A stretch of DNA of 64,000 nt from Sedimentitalea nanhaiensis DSM 24252 (GTDB taxonomy: Bacteria; Pseudomonadota; Alphaproteobacteria; Rhodobacterales; Rhodobacteraceae), in contig NZ_KI421509.1 of the NCBI RefSeq assembly GCF_000473225.1, forward strand, positions 4,362 to 68,361, read 5' to 3'. The notes beneath the pieces are model-generated. The model saw only the letters and a list, made by a program, of their open reading frames with translations, was not told the DNA's origin and did no database searches. Both the position numbers and the translations under genes were made by a program. Positions 25,675-34,388 of this stretch are shown here, piece by piece (positions within the stretch are counted from its first letter, which is position 1; the number at the start of each line of letters is the position of its first letter).

Positions 25675-25870
25675 GAGAGCCTCCTGCAATGGGGTGAGAC
25701 TCGCCGAGACTAGCACGGTCACATGATGGAAATGCAAGAAAATCGAGCGGGTTCCAGCGACCCAACCGCCTGTTGCGAAATCTGCGCCTTGAGAACCCGA
25801 GACATACATGGCTCCAAGATGCTGTGATCATTTGCGATACGGAGGCGCCGTCAAGGGATGGGGATGTGAC

Positions 25871-26358
25871 GCGTCCTAAAAAGCCGATGGTCGAATTCTA
25901 CGGCTCATTTCGGTTGGTGTTCGGTGGGTGCGGCAGCGCGGTTCCGTAGGCTGTGTTTCCGGGATTTGCCGATTTTCAAGGCGCAGGGATCTTTGGCAGT
26001 AACGGATATGGCGGGGCATCAACGCAAGAATTCGACATGCTCTCGGCTCTCGGCTCTCGGCTCTCGGCTCGTGTGATCGAGATCGTATCGACGGTCTTTT
26101 CCGGATCATCATTCTGGTTGCGACGTCGCCCGAAGCGTCAACTGGGTTTGCATCCATTGCCATCGGACCAGACCTGACCGTAATCCATTTGATCTCAATA
26201 CCCTTAAGCAACGCATTCCTCGACTCGGTCCGCCCCACAAGCCTGCGTTGTACGCGGATGGGCCGGCGCTGTCGCAGTTGTGGGTGTCCTGGGGCGCGCC
26301 ACTGATCGGCGGGGCGGTCTGCGCGTCGATCGGGAGGGCGGAAACAACGGACGGCTGA
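25871..26358 (+). pseudogene. aqpZ: decayed aquaporin Z gene
   Basis: Reading across frames reconstructs an AqpZ-type water channel. Piece one (25871-25943) gives KKPMVEFYGSFRLVFGGCGS then an in-frame TAG. The same frame continues with AVFPGFADFQGAGIFGSNGY, skipping roughly the middle third of the protein including the first NPA loop. After about 26095 the frame changes and gives STGFASIAIGPDL, TVIHLISIPLSNAF, then after another shift ALYADGPALSQLWVSWGAPL and IGGAVCASIGR before TGA at 26358. The second NPA motif is degraded (LDSVRP). A 7-bp tandem repeat expansion sits inside. It is nonfunctional. Confidence 0.85.
26040..26067 (+). repeat. 7-bp tandem repeat inside the aquaporin pseudogene
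   Basis: CTCTCGG is repeated four times without error, followed by a partial copy. It falls where the aquaporin frame reads LSALGSRLSA, so it looks like slippage in an already decayed gene. Confidence 0.9.
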
Positions 26359-26376
26359 GCCATTTGCGGTCAGCGC

Positions 26377-26868
26377 TTACGAAGACGCGCTGGGCTTGAC
26401 CAACCCGGTTTCCACCAGCATTCCACGCCGCTTGGCTTCATGCCAATAGCCGCGGGAATAATGCTTGACTGCATTGTCCTGGCTGCCATCGGCCAGAAGC
26501 CAGGCTCCGCGCAGGTATTTGCCCGCATATTTCAGGTTGGTCTCCGCATCCAGCAAGTCTTTGGGCTGACCCTTAAAACCCATCGAGCGGGCCGTGGCCG
26601 GCAGGATTTGCAGCAGCCCGTAATAAGGGCGGTTCACCGCCCAGGGACGATGGGTGCTTTCGCGGATGGCCAGACGATGGACCAGAGATGTCGGGATCTC
26701 GTACATCTCTGAGTATTCGTTGATGAGGCTGCGCAGCTCGGGGGTTTCATTGGGGTACAAGGGCGGCTCGCTGGACACCATTTTGCGGGGAGGCGTCGCA
26801 GCGCAAGCAGAGGTCGTCAAGCCCATGGCAATCATCGCCAGCATCCGACGGCGGGACAGAGCAAGCAT
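26377..26868 (-). CDS. small lytic transglycosylase (SLT domain)
   Basis: A 163-residue exported lysozyme-like enzyme. The N terminus has a signal peptide (about 1-23, ending SACAA) with paired arginines near the start. The SLT core shows the catalytic glutamate in LAIRESTHRPWAV, then YYGLLQILPATARSMGF and NLKYAGKYLRGAW, the three classical SLT blocks. It would cut peptidoglycan glycan strands to anhydro ends. The protein is only the catalytic domain. It stands alone between the aquaporin remnant and the ribosomal operon. Confidence 0.88.
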   Translation of the reverse strand: MLALSRRRMLAMIAMGLTTSACAATPPRKMVSSEPPLYPNETPELRSLINEYSEMYEIPTSLVHRLAIRESTHRPWAVNRPYYGLLQILPATARSMGFKGQPKDLLDAETNLKYAGKYLRGAWLLADGSQDNAVKHYSRGYWHEAKRRGMLVETGLVKPSASS

Positions 26869-27031
26869 GACATTTCCGTAGTTGTTAAAGATGATGGCGT
26901 TCTAGCGCCCGAGACCCGTGCCCGGCAAGCAAGTGGTCGCATGTTGCGCGGCAGATTGCCGATGCGCCGGAGTGCAAAGTCCCTGGTGGCGGTAAGAGGC
27001 GTTGCCCATCGCCTTTTGGCGAGATGTCAAA

Positions 27032-27062
27032 AAATCGCGCGGGACTGTATCCCGCGCGATTT
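27032..27062 (-). terminator. intrinsic terminator after rplI
   Basis: Perfect 13-bp arms (27032-27044 and 27050-27062, core CGCGCGGGA) around loop CTGTA; on the minus strand the stem leads into a run of T. Confidence 0.92.
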
Positions 27063-27083
27063 AGATTTTCCGGATCGAGACGA

Positions 27084-27713
27084 TCAACCTTTGGAGGTGT
27101 CGTCCTCGTCATCTGCCTGGACACCGGCGGCGTCGGCCAGATCGTCGTCGTCAGACGCGGCGCTTCCGATATCGTCAAACAGCTCCGCGATCTCGAAATC
27201 GGCAGCCGCTTCTTCTTCGGCGGCCAGTTCCTGAATCGATTTGCCCGATGCCTGCAGTTCGGCCTCTTCGACGGACCGTGCGACATTGATCGCGATCTCG
27301 GCCTCGACCTCGGGGTGCAGAACGATCGAAACCGTGTGCAGGCCCAATTCCTTGATCGGGGCGGTCAGCACCACCTGCTTGCGGTCGACGGTGAACCCGT
27401 CTTCGGTTGCGGCATCCGAGATGTCACGTGGTGTTACCGAGCCGTAGAGCGAACCGGAATCCGACGCCGAGCGAATCACTATGAACTGCTGGCCGTCGAG
27501 CTTTACGGCCAGAGCCTCGGCTTCCTTGCGGGTTTCGAGGTTGCGGGCTTCCAACTGGGCTTTCTGCATTTCGAAGTTGGCAATATTGGCTTCTGACGCC
27601 GACAGTGCCTTGCCCTGGGGCAGCAGAAAGTTGCGGGCATAGCCGTTCTTGACGTCCACGACCTCGCCCATCTGGCCCAGCTTGGCGACGCGTTCCAAAA
27701 GGATCACTTGCAT
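27084..27713 (-). CDS. rplI: 50S ribosomal protein L9
   Basis: A 209-residue L9. The signature [20 protein letters not shown] is present at residues 13-32, followed by the long central helix and the C-terminal domain ([15 protein letters not shown]). Typical L9 is about 150 residues; the extra 50-60 residues are a strongly acidic tail ([19 protein letters not shown]), a length seen in many Rhodobacteraceae L9 proteins. It is the last gene of rpsF-rpsR-rplI, 12 bp after rpsR. Confidence 0.97.
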   Translation of the reverse strand: MQVILLERVAKLGQMGEVVDVKNGYARNFLLPQGKALSASEANIANFEMQKAQLEARNLETRKEAEALAVKLDGQQFIVIRSASDSGSLYGSVTPRDISDAATEDGFTVDRKQVVLTAPIKELGLHTVSIVLHPEVEAEIAINVARSVEEAELQASGKSIQELAAEEEAAADFEIAELFDDIGSAASDDDDLADAAGVQADDEDDTSKG

Positions 27714-27725
27714 GTCAAATTCTCC

Positions 27726-27953
27726 TTATTTCACGGCATAGGGCAGCAGGGCGAGAAAGCGGGCGCGTTTGATGGCGCGGGCCAGTTCACGCTGCTTTTT
27801 CGCCGAGACGGCGGTGATGCGGCTGGGGACGATCTTGCCGCGCTCGCTGATATAGCGTTGCAGCAGGCGGGTGTCTTTGTAGTCGATAGCCGGTGCGTTG
27901 TCGCCCGAGAAGGGGCAGACTTTGCGGCGGCGGAAAAATGGTTTGGCTGCCAT
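27726..27953 (-). CDS. rpsR: 30S ribosomal protein S18
   Basis: A 75-residue S18 of normal length: [20 protein letters not shown] at the N terminus and the signature [20 protein letters not shown]. It binds S6 on the small-subunit platform and lies between rpsF and rplI on the same strand. Confidence 0.97.
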   Translation of the reverse strand: MAAKPFFRRRKVCPFSGDNAPAIDYKDTRLLQRYISERGKIVPSRITAVSAKKQRELARAIKRARFLALLPYAVK

Positions 27954-27982
27954 GGTTTACAGTCCTTTTCTCAAGCTAAAGA

Positions 27983-28336
27983 TCAACGGCGTTCGCGACG
28001 GCTGTCACGTTCGTCACGTTTCTGCATCTGAACCGACGGGCCTTCTTTGTGGTCGTCGACCTTGATGGTCAGAACCCGCATCACATCGTCGTGCAGACGC
28101 ATCAGGCGCTCCATTTCCTGCACTGCGGGTGCCGGGGCATCGGTGCGCAGAAAGGCATAGTGGCCCTTGCGGTTCTTGTTGATCTTATAGGCCATCGTCT
28201 TGACGCCCCAGTACTCGTGATCGACGAGGCTGCCGCCATTGTCGGTGAGGACCGCGCCAAAATGTTCGATAAGACCTTCGGCTTGCGTGTTGGACAGATC
28301 CTGACGCGCAATCATGACATGCTCATAGAGTGGCAT
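27983..28336 (-). CDS. rpsF: 30S ribosomal protein S6
   Basis: A 117-residue S6 with MPLYEHVMIARQDLSNTQAE at the start, WGVKTMAYKINKNRKGHYAF as core strand and helix, and MERLMRLHDDVMRVLTIKV. A charged tail (KRDERDSRRERR) ends it. S6 pairs with S18, whose gene follows at 29 bp. As first gene of the operon its leader may bind the S6:S18 complex for autoregulation, as reported in other bacteria; I did not identify the structure. Confidence 0.97.
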   Translation of the reverse strand: MPLYEHVMIARQDLSNTQAEGLIEHFGAVLTDNGGSLVDHEYWGVKTMAYKINKNRKGHYAFLRTDAPAPAVQEMERLMRLHDDVMRVLTIKVDDHKEGPSVQMQKRDERDSRRERR

Positions 28337-28567
28337 GTGGACTCCTGTTTTGTTTCAAGGCGCATTTCATAGGTGGGGCCATTTCCCTTTCGCGGCCCCG
28401 CCACGAGAGACTGCGCGGTTCACGTCTTTGCGAAGGGATGGCCCCATATACACGGTTTGATCCAAGGGACAAGCCTGCTTGGGACGCCATGTGCGGTCTG
28501 ACGTATTCTTAACCATTTCCAGGTAGTGCTGTTGACCGTCGGGCGAAAGGATCGAGAGGCAAGGCAG

Positions 28568-29089
28568 ATGAGCGCGAGGCAGTCACCTATCGCAAGGCTG
28601 GGCAGGACAGGACGAGCGGTCAAACGCGGGCAATTCATGGAAAAATATGCCCATGAGCCGGGCTGCCCATTGAAAACCATAGTGCTGCGCCTGGTTGGCA
28701 CGGCCCTGATCCTGAGCGCCTCTGGTGTATGGGTCATCGACGCGGGCATGCCCGGATCGGAATTCCTTTTGCTCAAGCTGGGTGTAACGGTGTTCTGTTT
28801 CCTGTGTGGCGCGTCTTTGCTGAGTGGCGAGACCCGCGCCACCGAGCCTGCGCGTGACAGCCGGGTGGTCCGGTTGTTACCGCCGGAGCGGACTGCGCGA
28901 AGCAGCAAGGAGAGGCCGGGATACGGGAAACGCGAGTCGACCCGGCTCGCCCCGCCGCGACCGCCTGCGAAATTTGTCGATTTGCGTGATTCTGATGGCA
29001 CTGTTCTGATGCGGTTGCTTATTCAGGATACAAAGGCCCGCGGAGCCCTGCGCATGCAGTTGGGGCGCGCGTGGGGTACCGGCGTCTGA
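28568..29089 (+). CDS. hypothetical membrane protein
   Basis: A 173-residue protein of no family I know. Two hydrophobic segments (TIVLRLVGTALILSASGVWV at about 36-55 and LLLKLGVTVFCFLCGASLL at about 67-85) are joined by a short loop, giving a small two-helix membrane hairpin, followed by an arginine- and proline-rich cytosolic tail of about 85 residues ending in MQLGRAWGTGV. The ATG at 28568 has an AAGG upstream; ATGs at 28526 and 28637 are alternatives. It is divergent from rpsF and has no obvious operon partner. Confidence 0.6.
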   Translation: MSARQSPIARLGRTGRAVKRGQFMEKYAHEPGCPLKTIVLRLVGTALILSASGVWVIDAGMPGSEFLLLKLGVTVFCFLCGASLLSGETRATEPARDSRVVRLLPPERTARSSKERPGYGKRESTRLAPPRPPAKFVDLRDSDGTVLMRLLIQDTKARGALRMQLGRAWGTGV

Positions 29090-29225
29090 ACTCTGGGTCG
29101 GACGGCAATGTGTGTTCATTGCTCCGCAACATATGTTGACTTTTCTGCGATTGCATCGACCACGCACGGCCTCATTTTGTCGTATAAGAGCACAATGCAC
29201 GTCAATTTGTGAGGCCCGTAGGGAT

Positions 29226-29813
29226 ATGAAATCAACACGCGTTGTCATGGCAATCATCGCTACCGCCACCTCTGCTTTGGGAGCGCCCGCGACCTATACG
29301 ATGGATCCAAGCCACAGTCAGGTGGCGTTTTCGTATCAGCACGGGGGTTTTTCCACGACCTACTGGATCCTGTCCGGATTTGAAGGCCAAATCGTGTTTG
29401 ATGCGGACTCTCCGGCGGACTCGTCCGTGGCCACGTCGATTGAGGTCGACAAATTGCAAACAGGGTGGCCGGAACGGTATGAACAGGTTGTAAAGTCGGG
29501 TGTTTTCTTTGACATCCAAGCCTATCCGACGATCAGCTTTCAATCGACGGGCATCGAGGTCACGGGTGCCAAGACGGCTTTGATTGCCGGAGAATTGTCG
29601 ATCAACGGTGTGACCCGGCAAGTGGTGCTGGATGCGGTGTTGGACGGGATGACGGACCAATACCCGGTGCCGCCGTTCAGCGGCAAGCCTGCGATAGGTG
29701 TCAGTGCCACCGCTACGGTTTTGCGCAGCGACTATGACCTGGGCCTGTTTGCGCCGTTTGTGAGCGACGAGGTCGAGGTCGAGATTTCGATCGAGGCAAT
29801 GCAATTGCAGTAA
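29226..29813 (+). CDS. YceI-family periplasmic protein (first copy)
   Basis: A 195-residue exported lipocalin-like protein. The signal peptide ends near residue 20 (TSALGAP), and the mature part starts TYTMDPSHSQVAFSYQHGGF, the standard YceI opening with DxxHS. FFDIQAYPTISFQST and INGVTRQVVLDAVL are further family blocks. YceI proteins bind isoprenoid quinone-like lipids in an eight-stranded barrel and often sit with cytochrome b561, as here. The start at 29226 is supported by AGGG upstream. A second yceI gene follows after 105 bp. Confidence 0.9.
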   Translation: MKSTRVVMAIIATATSALGAPATYTMDPSHSQVAFSYQHGGFSTTYWILSGFEGQIVFDADSPADSSVATSIEVDKLQTGWPERYEQVVKSGVFFDIQAYPTISFQSTGIEVTGAKTALIAGELSINGVTRQVVLDAVLDGMTDQYPVPPFSGKPAIGVSATATVLRSDYDLGLFAPFVSDEVEVEISIEAMQLQ

Positions 29814-29918
29814 TTTTTCGTTCGAACGAAGAGTTCGGATTGCGACCGGGCTTGTCGGAGTTCCGGCTTTCGCGCAGACTGCGCCGAAATTTATGGTTTT
29901 TGAGGAATAAAACGGGAC

Positions 29919-30509
29919 ATGAAGACAGCAGCATTTGCGGCAGTTATTGCGGTCTTTTGTACGACCGTCACAGCAGAGACCTGGAAGATCGACCCTGATC
30001 ACACGGAAGTGCGGGCCTATTGGGACCATGCCGGGTTTTCGGAGCAGTCGCTGGAATTCACCGAGGTCGATGGATCGTTACAATTTTCGCTGGATTCGGT
30101 TTCGGAGTCGCACGCATTTTTCACGATCCCGGTCAAAAGCATGGCCACAGGTGTCGAACGGTTCAATCACGATCTGTGGAGTTCTACGTTTTTTGACGTC
30201 GAAACCTATCCAACCATCAGCTTCAATTCGACATCTTTTCGCCAGGTCGGACCGATGAAGGTCCAGGTCACGGGCGACCTGACCATCAAGGATGTGACCA
30301 AGGAGGCGACATTCGATGTTATCGTACACAACGTTGGCGAACATCCCGTCGGGCGGTTTTTTAGCCAGTTCCAAGGCAACTGGCTGGGTGTGACGGCCGT
30401 GACCACCATTCGTCGTTCGGAATGGGGCATGGGGGCGTTCGTGCCCATCGGGTCGGATGAGATCCGCATCGAGATCAACTCGGAGCTGAGGGAAGAAGTC
30501 CCTGAATGA
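29919..30509 (+). CDS. YceI-family periplasmic protein (second copy)
   Basis: A 196-residue paralog of the preceding protein, again with a signal peptide (cleavage near TTVTAE). It carries WKIDPDHTEVRAYWDHAGFS, FFDVETYPTISFNSTSF and IKDVTKEATFDVIV, with the shared block of WGMGAFVPIGSDEIRIEI at the end. The pair probably arose by duplication but is strongly diverged. It ends 7 bp from the convergent cytochrome b561-YceI fusion gene. Function (quinone or isoprenoid binding, perhaps electron supply) is inferred from the family. Confidence 0.9.
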   Translation: MKTAAFAAVIAVFCTTVTAETWKIDPDHTEVRAYWDHAGFSEQSLEFTEVDGSLQFSLDSVSESHAFFTIPVKSMATGVERFNHDLWSSTFFDVETYPTISFNSTSFRQVGPMKVQVTGDLTIKDVTKEATFDVIVHNVGEHPVGRFFSQFQGNWLGVTAVTTIRRSEWGMGAFVPIGSDEIRIEINSELREEVPE

Positions 30510-30516
30510 TCGCTGG

Positions 30517-31764
30517 CTAGTTTCTGACCGGCTGGCGTTGCGCGGTCAGGGCAACAGAGATATGGACGCCATACCCGAGCGTGGCCTCGTCGGCTGTGGT
30601 CTCGCCGACCCCATAGTCCAGGCGGTTGATGTCAGTGCTGCCGGTCATACGGGCCGTGTCGCCTTCGATTTCAAGTAAAAACGGCAGCGTGAGTGGCAGG
30701 GCAATGCCTCGCAGTGTCAAGGTTCCATCCGCAAGATGGCCAGTTGCCGTCTTGTCGATCCGAGCCGAGAAAGTTGCCGTGGGGTGGTTGGCTACGTCAA
30801 GAAAATCCGCGCCTTTGGCCTGGTCGGTAACCGACCCCAACGTCAGCGATCCGATGGCAATCTGTGCTTTGACCGACCCGGCCGGCCCCGGTGCGTCGAT
30901 GTCGTCATAGGTGATGGCGGCGGTCCAGTCCGCGAACTGGCCCGTTACAGGACTGCCCAGTTGGGTGATGGTGATTTGGATTGTGCCGTCTGTGACCTGC
31001 CACTGTGAAAGAACCGCGCCCAACGCCTCTGCTGTGGGGGGGTGGGTTTTTGAGTCAAAGAACCCGCTTGTGAAATATCCAACCCCCAACGCGGAGGCCC
31101 AGATCGCCAGCGCGATGATTGGCGGCAGGCTGGAGCGGTGTCTGGTCGACAGCGGTTGCGGAGAAATCGCCGCGTCGCCATTTCCGGGCCACATGCGTGC
31201 CAGGGTTGGATCACGATCGACAAAGTGATGCTTTAATGCCCCAACGATATGCAGCCCCAGCGCGACGAGCAAAACCCGCTCCAGAAGGCGGTGCAATCGG
31301 GCAAACAGATCGGCTGTGCCTTCATCGACCGAAACAAACGGTAACGATTGGCCGAATGGCCACCAAATTGGTGCAAACCCGGTTGTCGCGGCGTGGTGTA
31401 TCCATCCGCTCAGCGGCACCAGGACCAGCGATCCATAAAGCAGCCAGTGCACGGTTTTTGCCGTTAGAGCTTCCAGCCATCGTTCCGGATTCAGCGGGGC
31501 GGGTTTGGGTTGGCTGACGGCCCAGGCGATACGGACAAGCGCCACCGCAAAGATTGTAAGTCCGAGCGTTTTATGCAGTGAAAACAAGAGTGCAGCTTGC
31601 GACGCCTGGGCCGCAGTGTTGGTGATCCCTTGGGTGCGAATATCCTCGGCGATGCCATTTGCGATCAGCCCAAGGGGAATGACGGTCAGGATCAGACCGG
31701 CCGTCAGCCAGTGCAGTGTTTTGCTGACGGTGCCGTAGCGTGCAGTGGTATTTCCGAGGCTCAT
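30517..31764 (-). CDS. cytochrome b561 fused to a YceI domain
   Basis: A 415-residue fusion. Residues 1-195 are a four-helix cytochrome b561 of the bacterial CybB type, with heme ligand candidates in KTLHWLTAGL, LFSLHKTLGL, LHRLLERVLL and GLHIVGALKHH. After a further membrane segment (about 217-235, PPIIALAIWASALGVGYF) the remaining 180 residues form a YceI domain (WQVTDGTIQITITQLG, FLDVANHPTATFSA, TDINRLDYGVGETTADEA). The membrane anchor would hold the YceI barrel in the periplasm next to the diheme protein, suggesting electron exchange with a bound quinone. It faces the two free yceI genes. Confidence 0.9.
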   Translation of the reverse strand: MSLGNTTARYGTVSKTLHWLTAGLILTVIPLGLIANGIAEDIRTQGITNTAAQASQAALLFSLHKTLGLTIFAVALVRIAWAVSQPKPAPLNPERWLEALTAKTVHWLLYGSLVLVPLSGWIHHAATTGFAPIWWPFGQSLPFVSVDEGTADLFARLHRLLERVLLVALGLHIVGALKHHFVDRDPTLARMWPGNGDAAISPQPLSTRHRSSLPPIIALAIWASALGVGYFTSGFFDSKTHPPTAEALGAVLSQWQVTDGTIQITITQLGSPVTGQFADWTAAITYDDIDAPGPAGSVKAQIAIGSLTLGSVTDQAKGADFLDVANHPTATFSARIDKTATGHLADGTLTLRGIALPLTLPFLLEIEGDTARMTGSTDINRLDYGVGETTADEATLGYGVHISVALTAQRQPVRN

Positions 31765-31923
31765 CGCTCATTCCGGTAGGTTTGAGGCACCATAGGCCAT
31801 ATCCGCGCGCTGACAACGCCGTGGATTGGCACAGATCCCGAGCGATGACACGGAGGTATGATGGGGGCGTTGCCTCTGATGTCGCTGCGGGCTATGCCGG
31901 AGGCAGGCAAGCGGAGGCGCAGG

Positions 31924-32862
31924 ATGAGCAGAGCATTTGTATTTCCCGGACAAGGGGCGCAGGCAATCGGGATGGGGCAGGCATTGGCCGAAGCCTATCC
32001 GGCGGCCCGGGCGGTATTTGACGAGGTCGACGAGGCGCTGGGCGAGCAGTTGAGCACACTGATCTGGGAGGGTGATATTGAAACCCTGACCATGACACAG
32101 AATGCCCAGCCGGCTCTTATGGCGACCTCGCTGGCGGCAATGCGTGCGCTAGAGGCCGAAGGGGTGCACGTGACGGATGCGGCTTTTGTGGCGGGGCATT
32201 CGTTGGGCGAGTATTCGGCTTTGGCTGCGGCGGGCGCGCTGAGCGTTCATGATACCGCCAAGCTGTTGCGGACGCGCGGGCTGGCGATGCAACAGGCGGT
32301 TCCGGTTGGTGTCGGCGCGATGGCGGCCGTGTTGGGGCTGGATCTGGCGGCGGTACGCGCGGTGGCCGACGAAGCGGCGCAGGGCCAGATTTGCGAGGCC
32401 GCCAACGACAATGATCCGGCGCAGGTGGTTGTGTCGGGCCATAAAGAGGCCGTCGAACGCGCGGTCGATCTGGCCAAGGCCAGGGGTGCGAAGCGGGCGG
32501 TGATGTTGCCCGTAAGCGCACCGTTTCATTGCCAGTTGATGGCCCCCGCAGCCGAGGTGATGGGCGAGGCGCTTGCCACCGTGTGGATCGAGGCACCCAA
32601 GGTGCCGGTCATTGCCAACGTGCTGGCAGAGCCGGTTCAGGATCCCGAGACGATCCGGGACTTGTTGGTGAAGCAGATCACCGGTGCCGTGAGGTGGCGT
32701 GAAAGCGTCGAATATCTGGTGGCGCAAGGCGTCGACGAGACCTGGGAAATCGGGGCCGGAAAGGCTTTGTCGGGCATGGTGCGGCGGATCGATCGTGCTG
32801 TGACATGCCGCGCGGTCGGAACGGCCGAGGATGTAAAGTTCGTCATGGAAACGCTGGTCTGA
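31924..32862 (+). CDS. fabD: malonyl-CoA:ACP transacylase
   Basis: A 312-residue enzyme that loads malonyl groups on ACP for fatty-acid synthesis. MSRAFVFPGQGAQAIGMGQA starts the protein, GHSLGEYSALAAAG contains the nucleophilic serine, LPVSAPFHCQLM carries the catalytic histidine, and VPVIANVLAEPV is the late family block. The frame is open upstream to 31858, but homology sets this ATG. It leads the fabD-fabG-acpP series. Confidence 0.96.
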   Translation: MSRAFVFPGQGAQAIGMGQALAEAYPAARAVFDEVDEALGEQLSTLIWEGDIETLTMTQNAQPALMATSLAAMRALEAEGVHVTDAAFVAGHSLGEYSALAAAGALSVHDTAKLLRTRGLAMQQAVPVGVGAMAAVLGLDLAAVRAVADEAAQGQICEAANDNDPAQVVVSGHKEAVERAVDLAKARGAKRAVMLPVSAPFHCQLMAPAAEVMGEALATVWIEAPKVPVIANVLAEPVQDPETIRDLLVKQITGAVRWRESVEYLVAQGVDETWEIGAGKALSGMVRRIDRAVTCRAVGTAEDVKFVMETLV

Positions 32863-32936
32863 AGCGGCGGAATTCTGGAATAGTCCGGGCCGTTTTCCGA
32901 TTGGGAAACGGGGCACCGGTTCAAGGAGAGTTGTAG

Positions 32937-33674
32937 ATGTTCGATTTGACGGAAAAGACCGCGCTGGTGACCGGCGCATCAGGCGGTATCGGTGCCGCGA
33001 TCGCCCGTGCTCTGCATGGGGCCGGGGCGACGGTTGCCCTGTCGGGAACGCGGTTGGAACCGTTGCATGAATTGGCGGCGGAACTGGGCGAACGGGCACA
33101 TGTCGTGCCGTGCAACCTGTCAGATATGGCGGCGGTCGAGGCTTTGCCCAAACGGGCGTCCGAAGCCATGGGAGGGTTGGATATTCTGGTCAACAATGCC
33201 GGTATCACTCGGGACAACCTGTTCATGCGTATGTCGGATGACGAGTGGCAAAGCGTTCTGGATGTGAACCTGACCGCGACGTTCAAGCTTTGCAAGGGCG
33301 TGATGCGGGGGATGATGAAAGCGCGTTGGGGGCGGATCGTCAACATCAGTTCGGTGGTGGGTGTGACCGGAAATCCGGGCCAGGCGAACTATGCAGCGTC
33401 AAAGGCAGGCATGATTGGCATGTCCAAAAGTCTGGCCTACGAGATCGCGAGCCGGGGCATTACCGTTAACGCTGTGGCCCCCGGTTTCATTGCAACTGCG
33501 ATGACGGACAAGCTGGTTGATGACCAGAAGTCCGCAATACTTAAGCAGGTCCCGGCCGGGCGGATGGGCGATCCCAACGAGATTGCAGCCGCTGTCCTGT
33601 ATCTGGCGAGCCCCGAGGCGGGCTATGTCACGGGCGCGACACTGCATGTGAACGGTGGCATGGCAATGCTGTAA
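32937..33674 (+). CDS. fabG: 3-oxoacyl-ACP reductase
   Basis: A 245-residue NADPH-dependent short-chain dehydrogenase of the FabG type. The cofactor loop TGASGGIGAAIA, NNAGITRD, the catalytic Ser in NISSVVGVTGNPG and the YAASKAGM Tyr-x-x-x-Lys pair are all present, and the C terminus VTGATLHVNGGMAM is typical FabG. It reduces beta-ketoacyl-ACP in each elongation cycle. It lies 74 bp after fabD with AAGGAG in front. Confidence 0.97.
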   Translation: MFDLTEKTALVTGASGGIGAAIARALHGAGATVALSGTRLEPLHELAAELGERAHVVPCNLSDMAAVEALPKRASEAMGGLDILVNNAGITRDNLFMRMSDDEWQSVLDVNLTATFKLCKGVMRGMMKARWGRIVNISSVVGVTGNPGQANYAASKAGMIGMSKSLAYEIASRGITVNAVAPGFIATAMTDKLVDDQKSAILKQVPAGRMGDPNEIAAAVLYLASPEAGYVTGATLHVNGGMAML

Positions 33675-33838
33675 ATGACACGATGAATGCAATGCGGTGC
33701 GGACGACGTCGGGTTCCGCCAGGGCAGACGGGTCTTGTTTCGGATCGTGGAACGGATTATTTGCATCGGGGTAAAACACGTAAAAATTCGGTCGGTTCGA
33801 ACCTGCAGTCTGTGGCGTTTGGGCGTTGCCGAAAGCGT

Positions 33839-33866
33839 TTGCCTCTTTGCAACTCTGTGCTATAGG
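33839..33866 (+). promoter_or_regulatory. candidate promoter for acpP in the fabG-acpP gap
   Basis: TTGCCT (33839-33844), a 16-bp spacer and TATAGG (33861-33866) give a sigma70-like promoter about 150 bp before acpP. It lies in a 343-bp gap (33675-34017) in which I see no gene. A separate promoter would fit the very high ACP demand. Confidence 0.5.
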
Positions 33867-34017
33867 CGGCGCAGATTTGGACAGGTTAGGCAATGACCTT
33901 TTACTGTCTTGCCCGGGATTCCGGGAAAGAGCTGCCCGACGAGGGCGAAACCAACCCACCCCGAGCGGGCAAGGGCAGACTGGGGCAAAGAAGCCCGTAA
34001 AGGAATGAGGAATAAAC

Positions 34018-34251
34018 ATGAGCGATGTCGCAGACCGCGTGAAGAAGATCGTTGTGGAACACCTGGGTGTTGAAGAGGACAAAGTGACCGAGAACGCTTC
34101 GTTCATCGACGATCTGGGCGCAGACAGCCTGGACACGGTTGAACTGGTCATGGCCTTTGAAGAAGAGTTCGGAATCGAGATTCCGGATGATGCGGCCGAA
34201 ACCATCCAGACCTTTGGCGATGCGGTAAAGTTCATTTCCGAAGCTTCCTGA
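34018..34251 (+). CDS. acpP: acyl carrier protein
   Basis: A 77-residue acidic [23 protein letters not shown] carries Ser37, the site of 4'-phosphopantetheine attachment, and the helix pattern and length are standard. It carries growing acyl chains for fatty-acid and lipid synthesis and is the likely acyl donor for the LuxI enzyme in this window. AGGAAT precedes the start, and a strong terminator follows, so it can be a monocistronic transcript. Confidence 0.98.
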   Translation: MSDVADRVKKIVVEHLGVEEDKVTENASFIDDLGADSLDTVELVMAFEEEFGIEIPDDAAETIQTFGDAVKFISEAS

Positions 34252-34274
34252 TCGACGCCTGACAACAGTATTGA

Positions 34275-34309
34275 CCGGCGCTTCCCGGCGGGGAGTGCCG
34301 GTTTTTTTA
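34275..34309 (+). terminator. intrinsic terminator after acpP
   Basis: The stem pairs ACCGGCGCTTCCC with GGGGAGTGCCGGT (one mismatch) around GGC and ends in seven T (34303-34309). Confidence 0.88.
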
Positions 34310-34388
34310 TTGCGTGTTGCGTTATGGGTTGATCGCGGCGGTTGTGTGCTGTCATTGATCGGTCGAGGCGGACAAATAAAGCGGTGCA

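Noticed and set aside
26040-26070. A CRISPR-like array
   Set aside because: The repeat is a 7-bp tandem unit without spacers; it is a slippage repeat in the aquaporin pseudogene. No CRISPR array is present in the window.
25876-26238. A 120-codon minus-strand open frame in the cpdB-transglycosylase gap
   Set aside because: It is antisense to the reconstructed aquaporin remnant and contains the translated tandem repeat; there is no ribosome site or motif.
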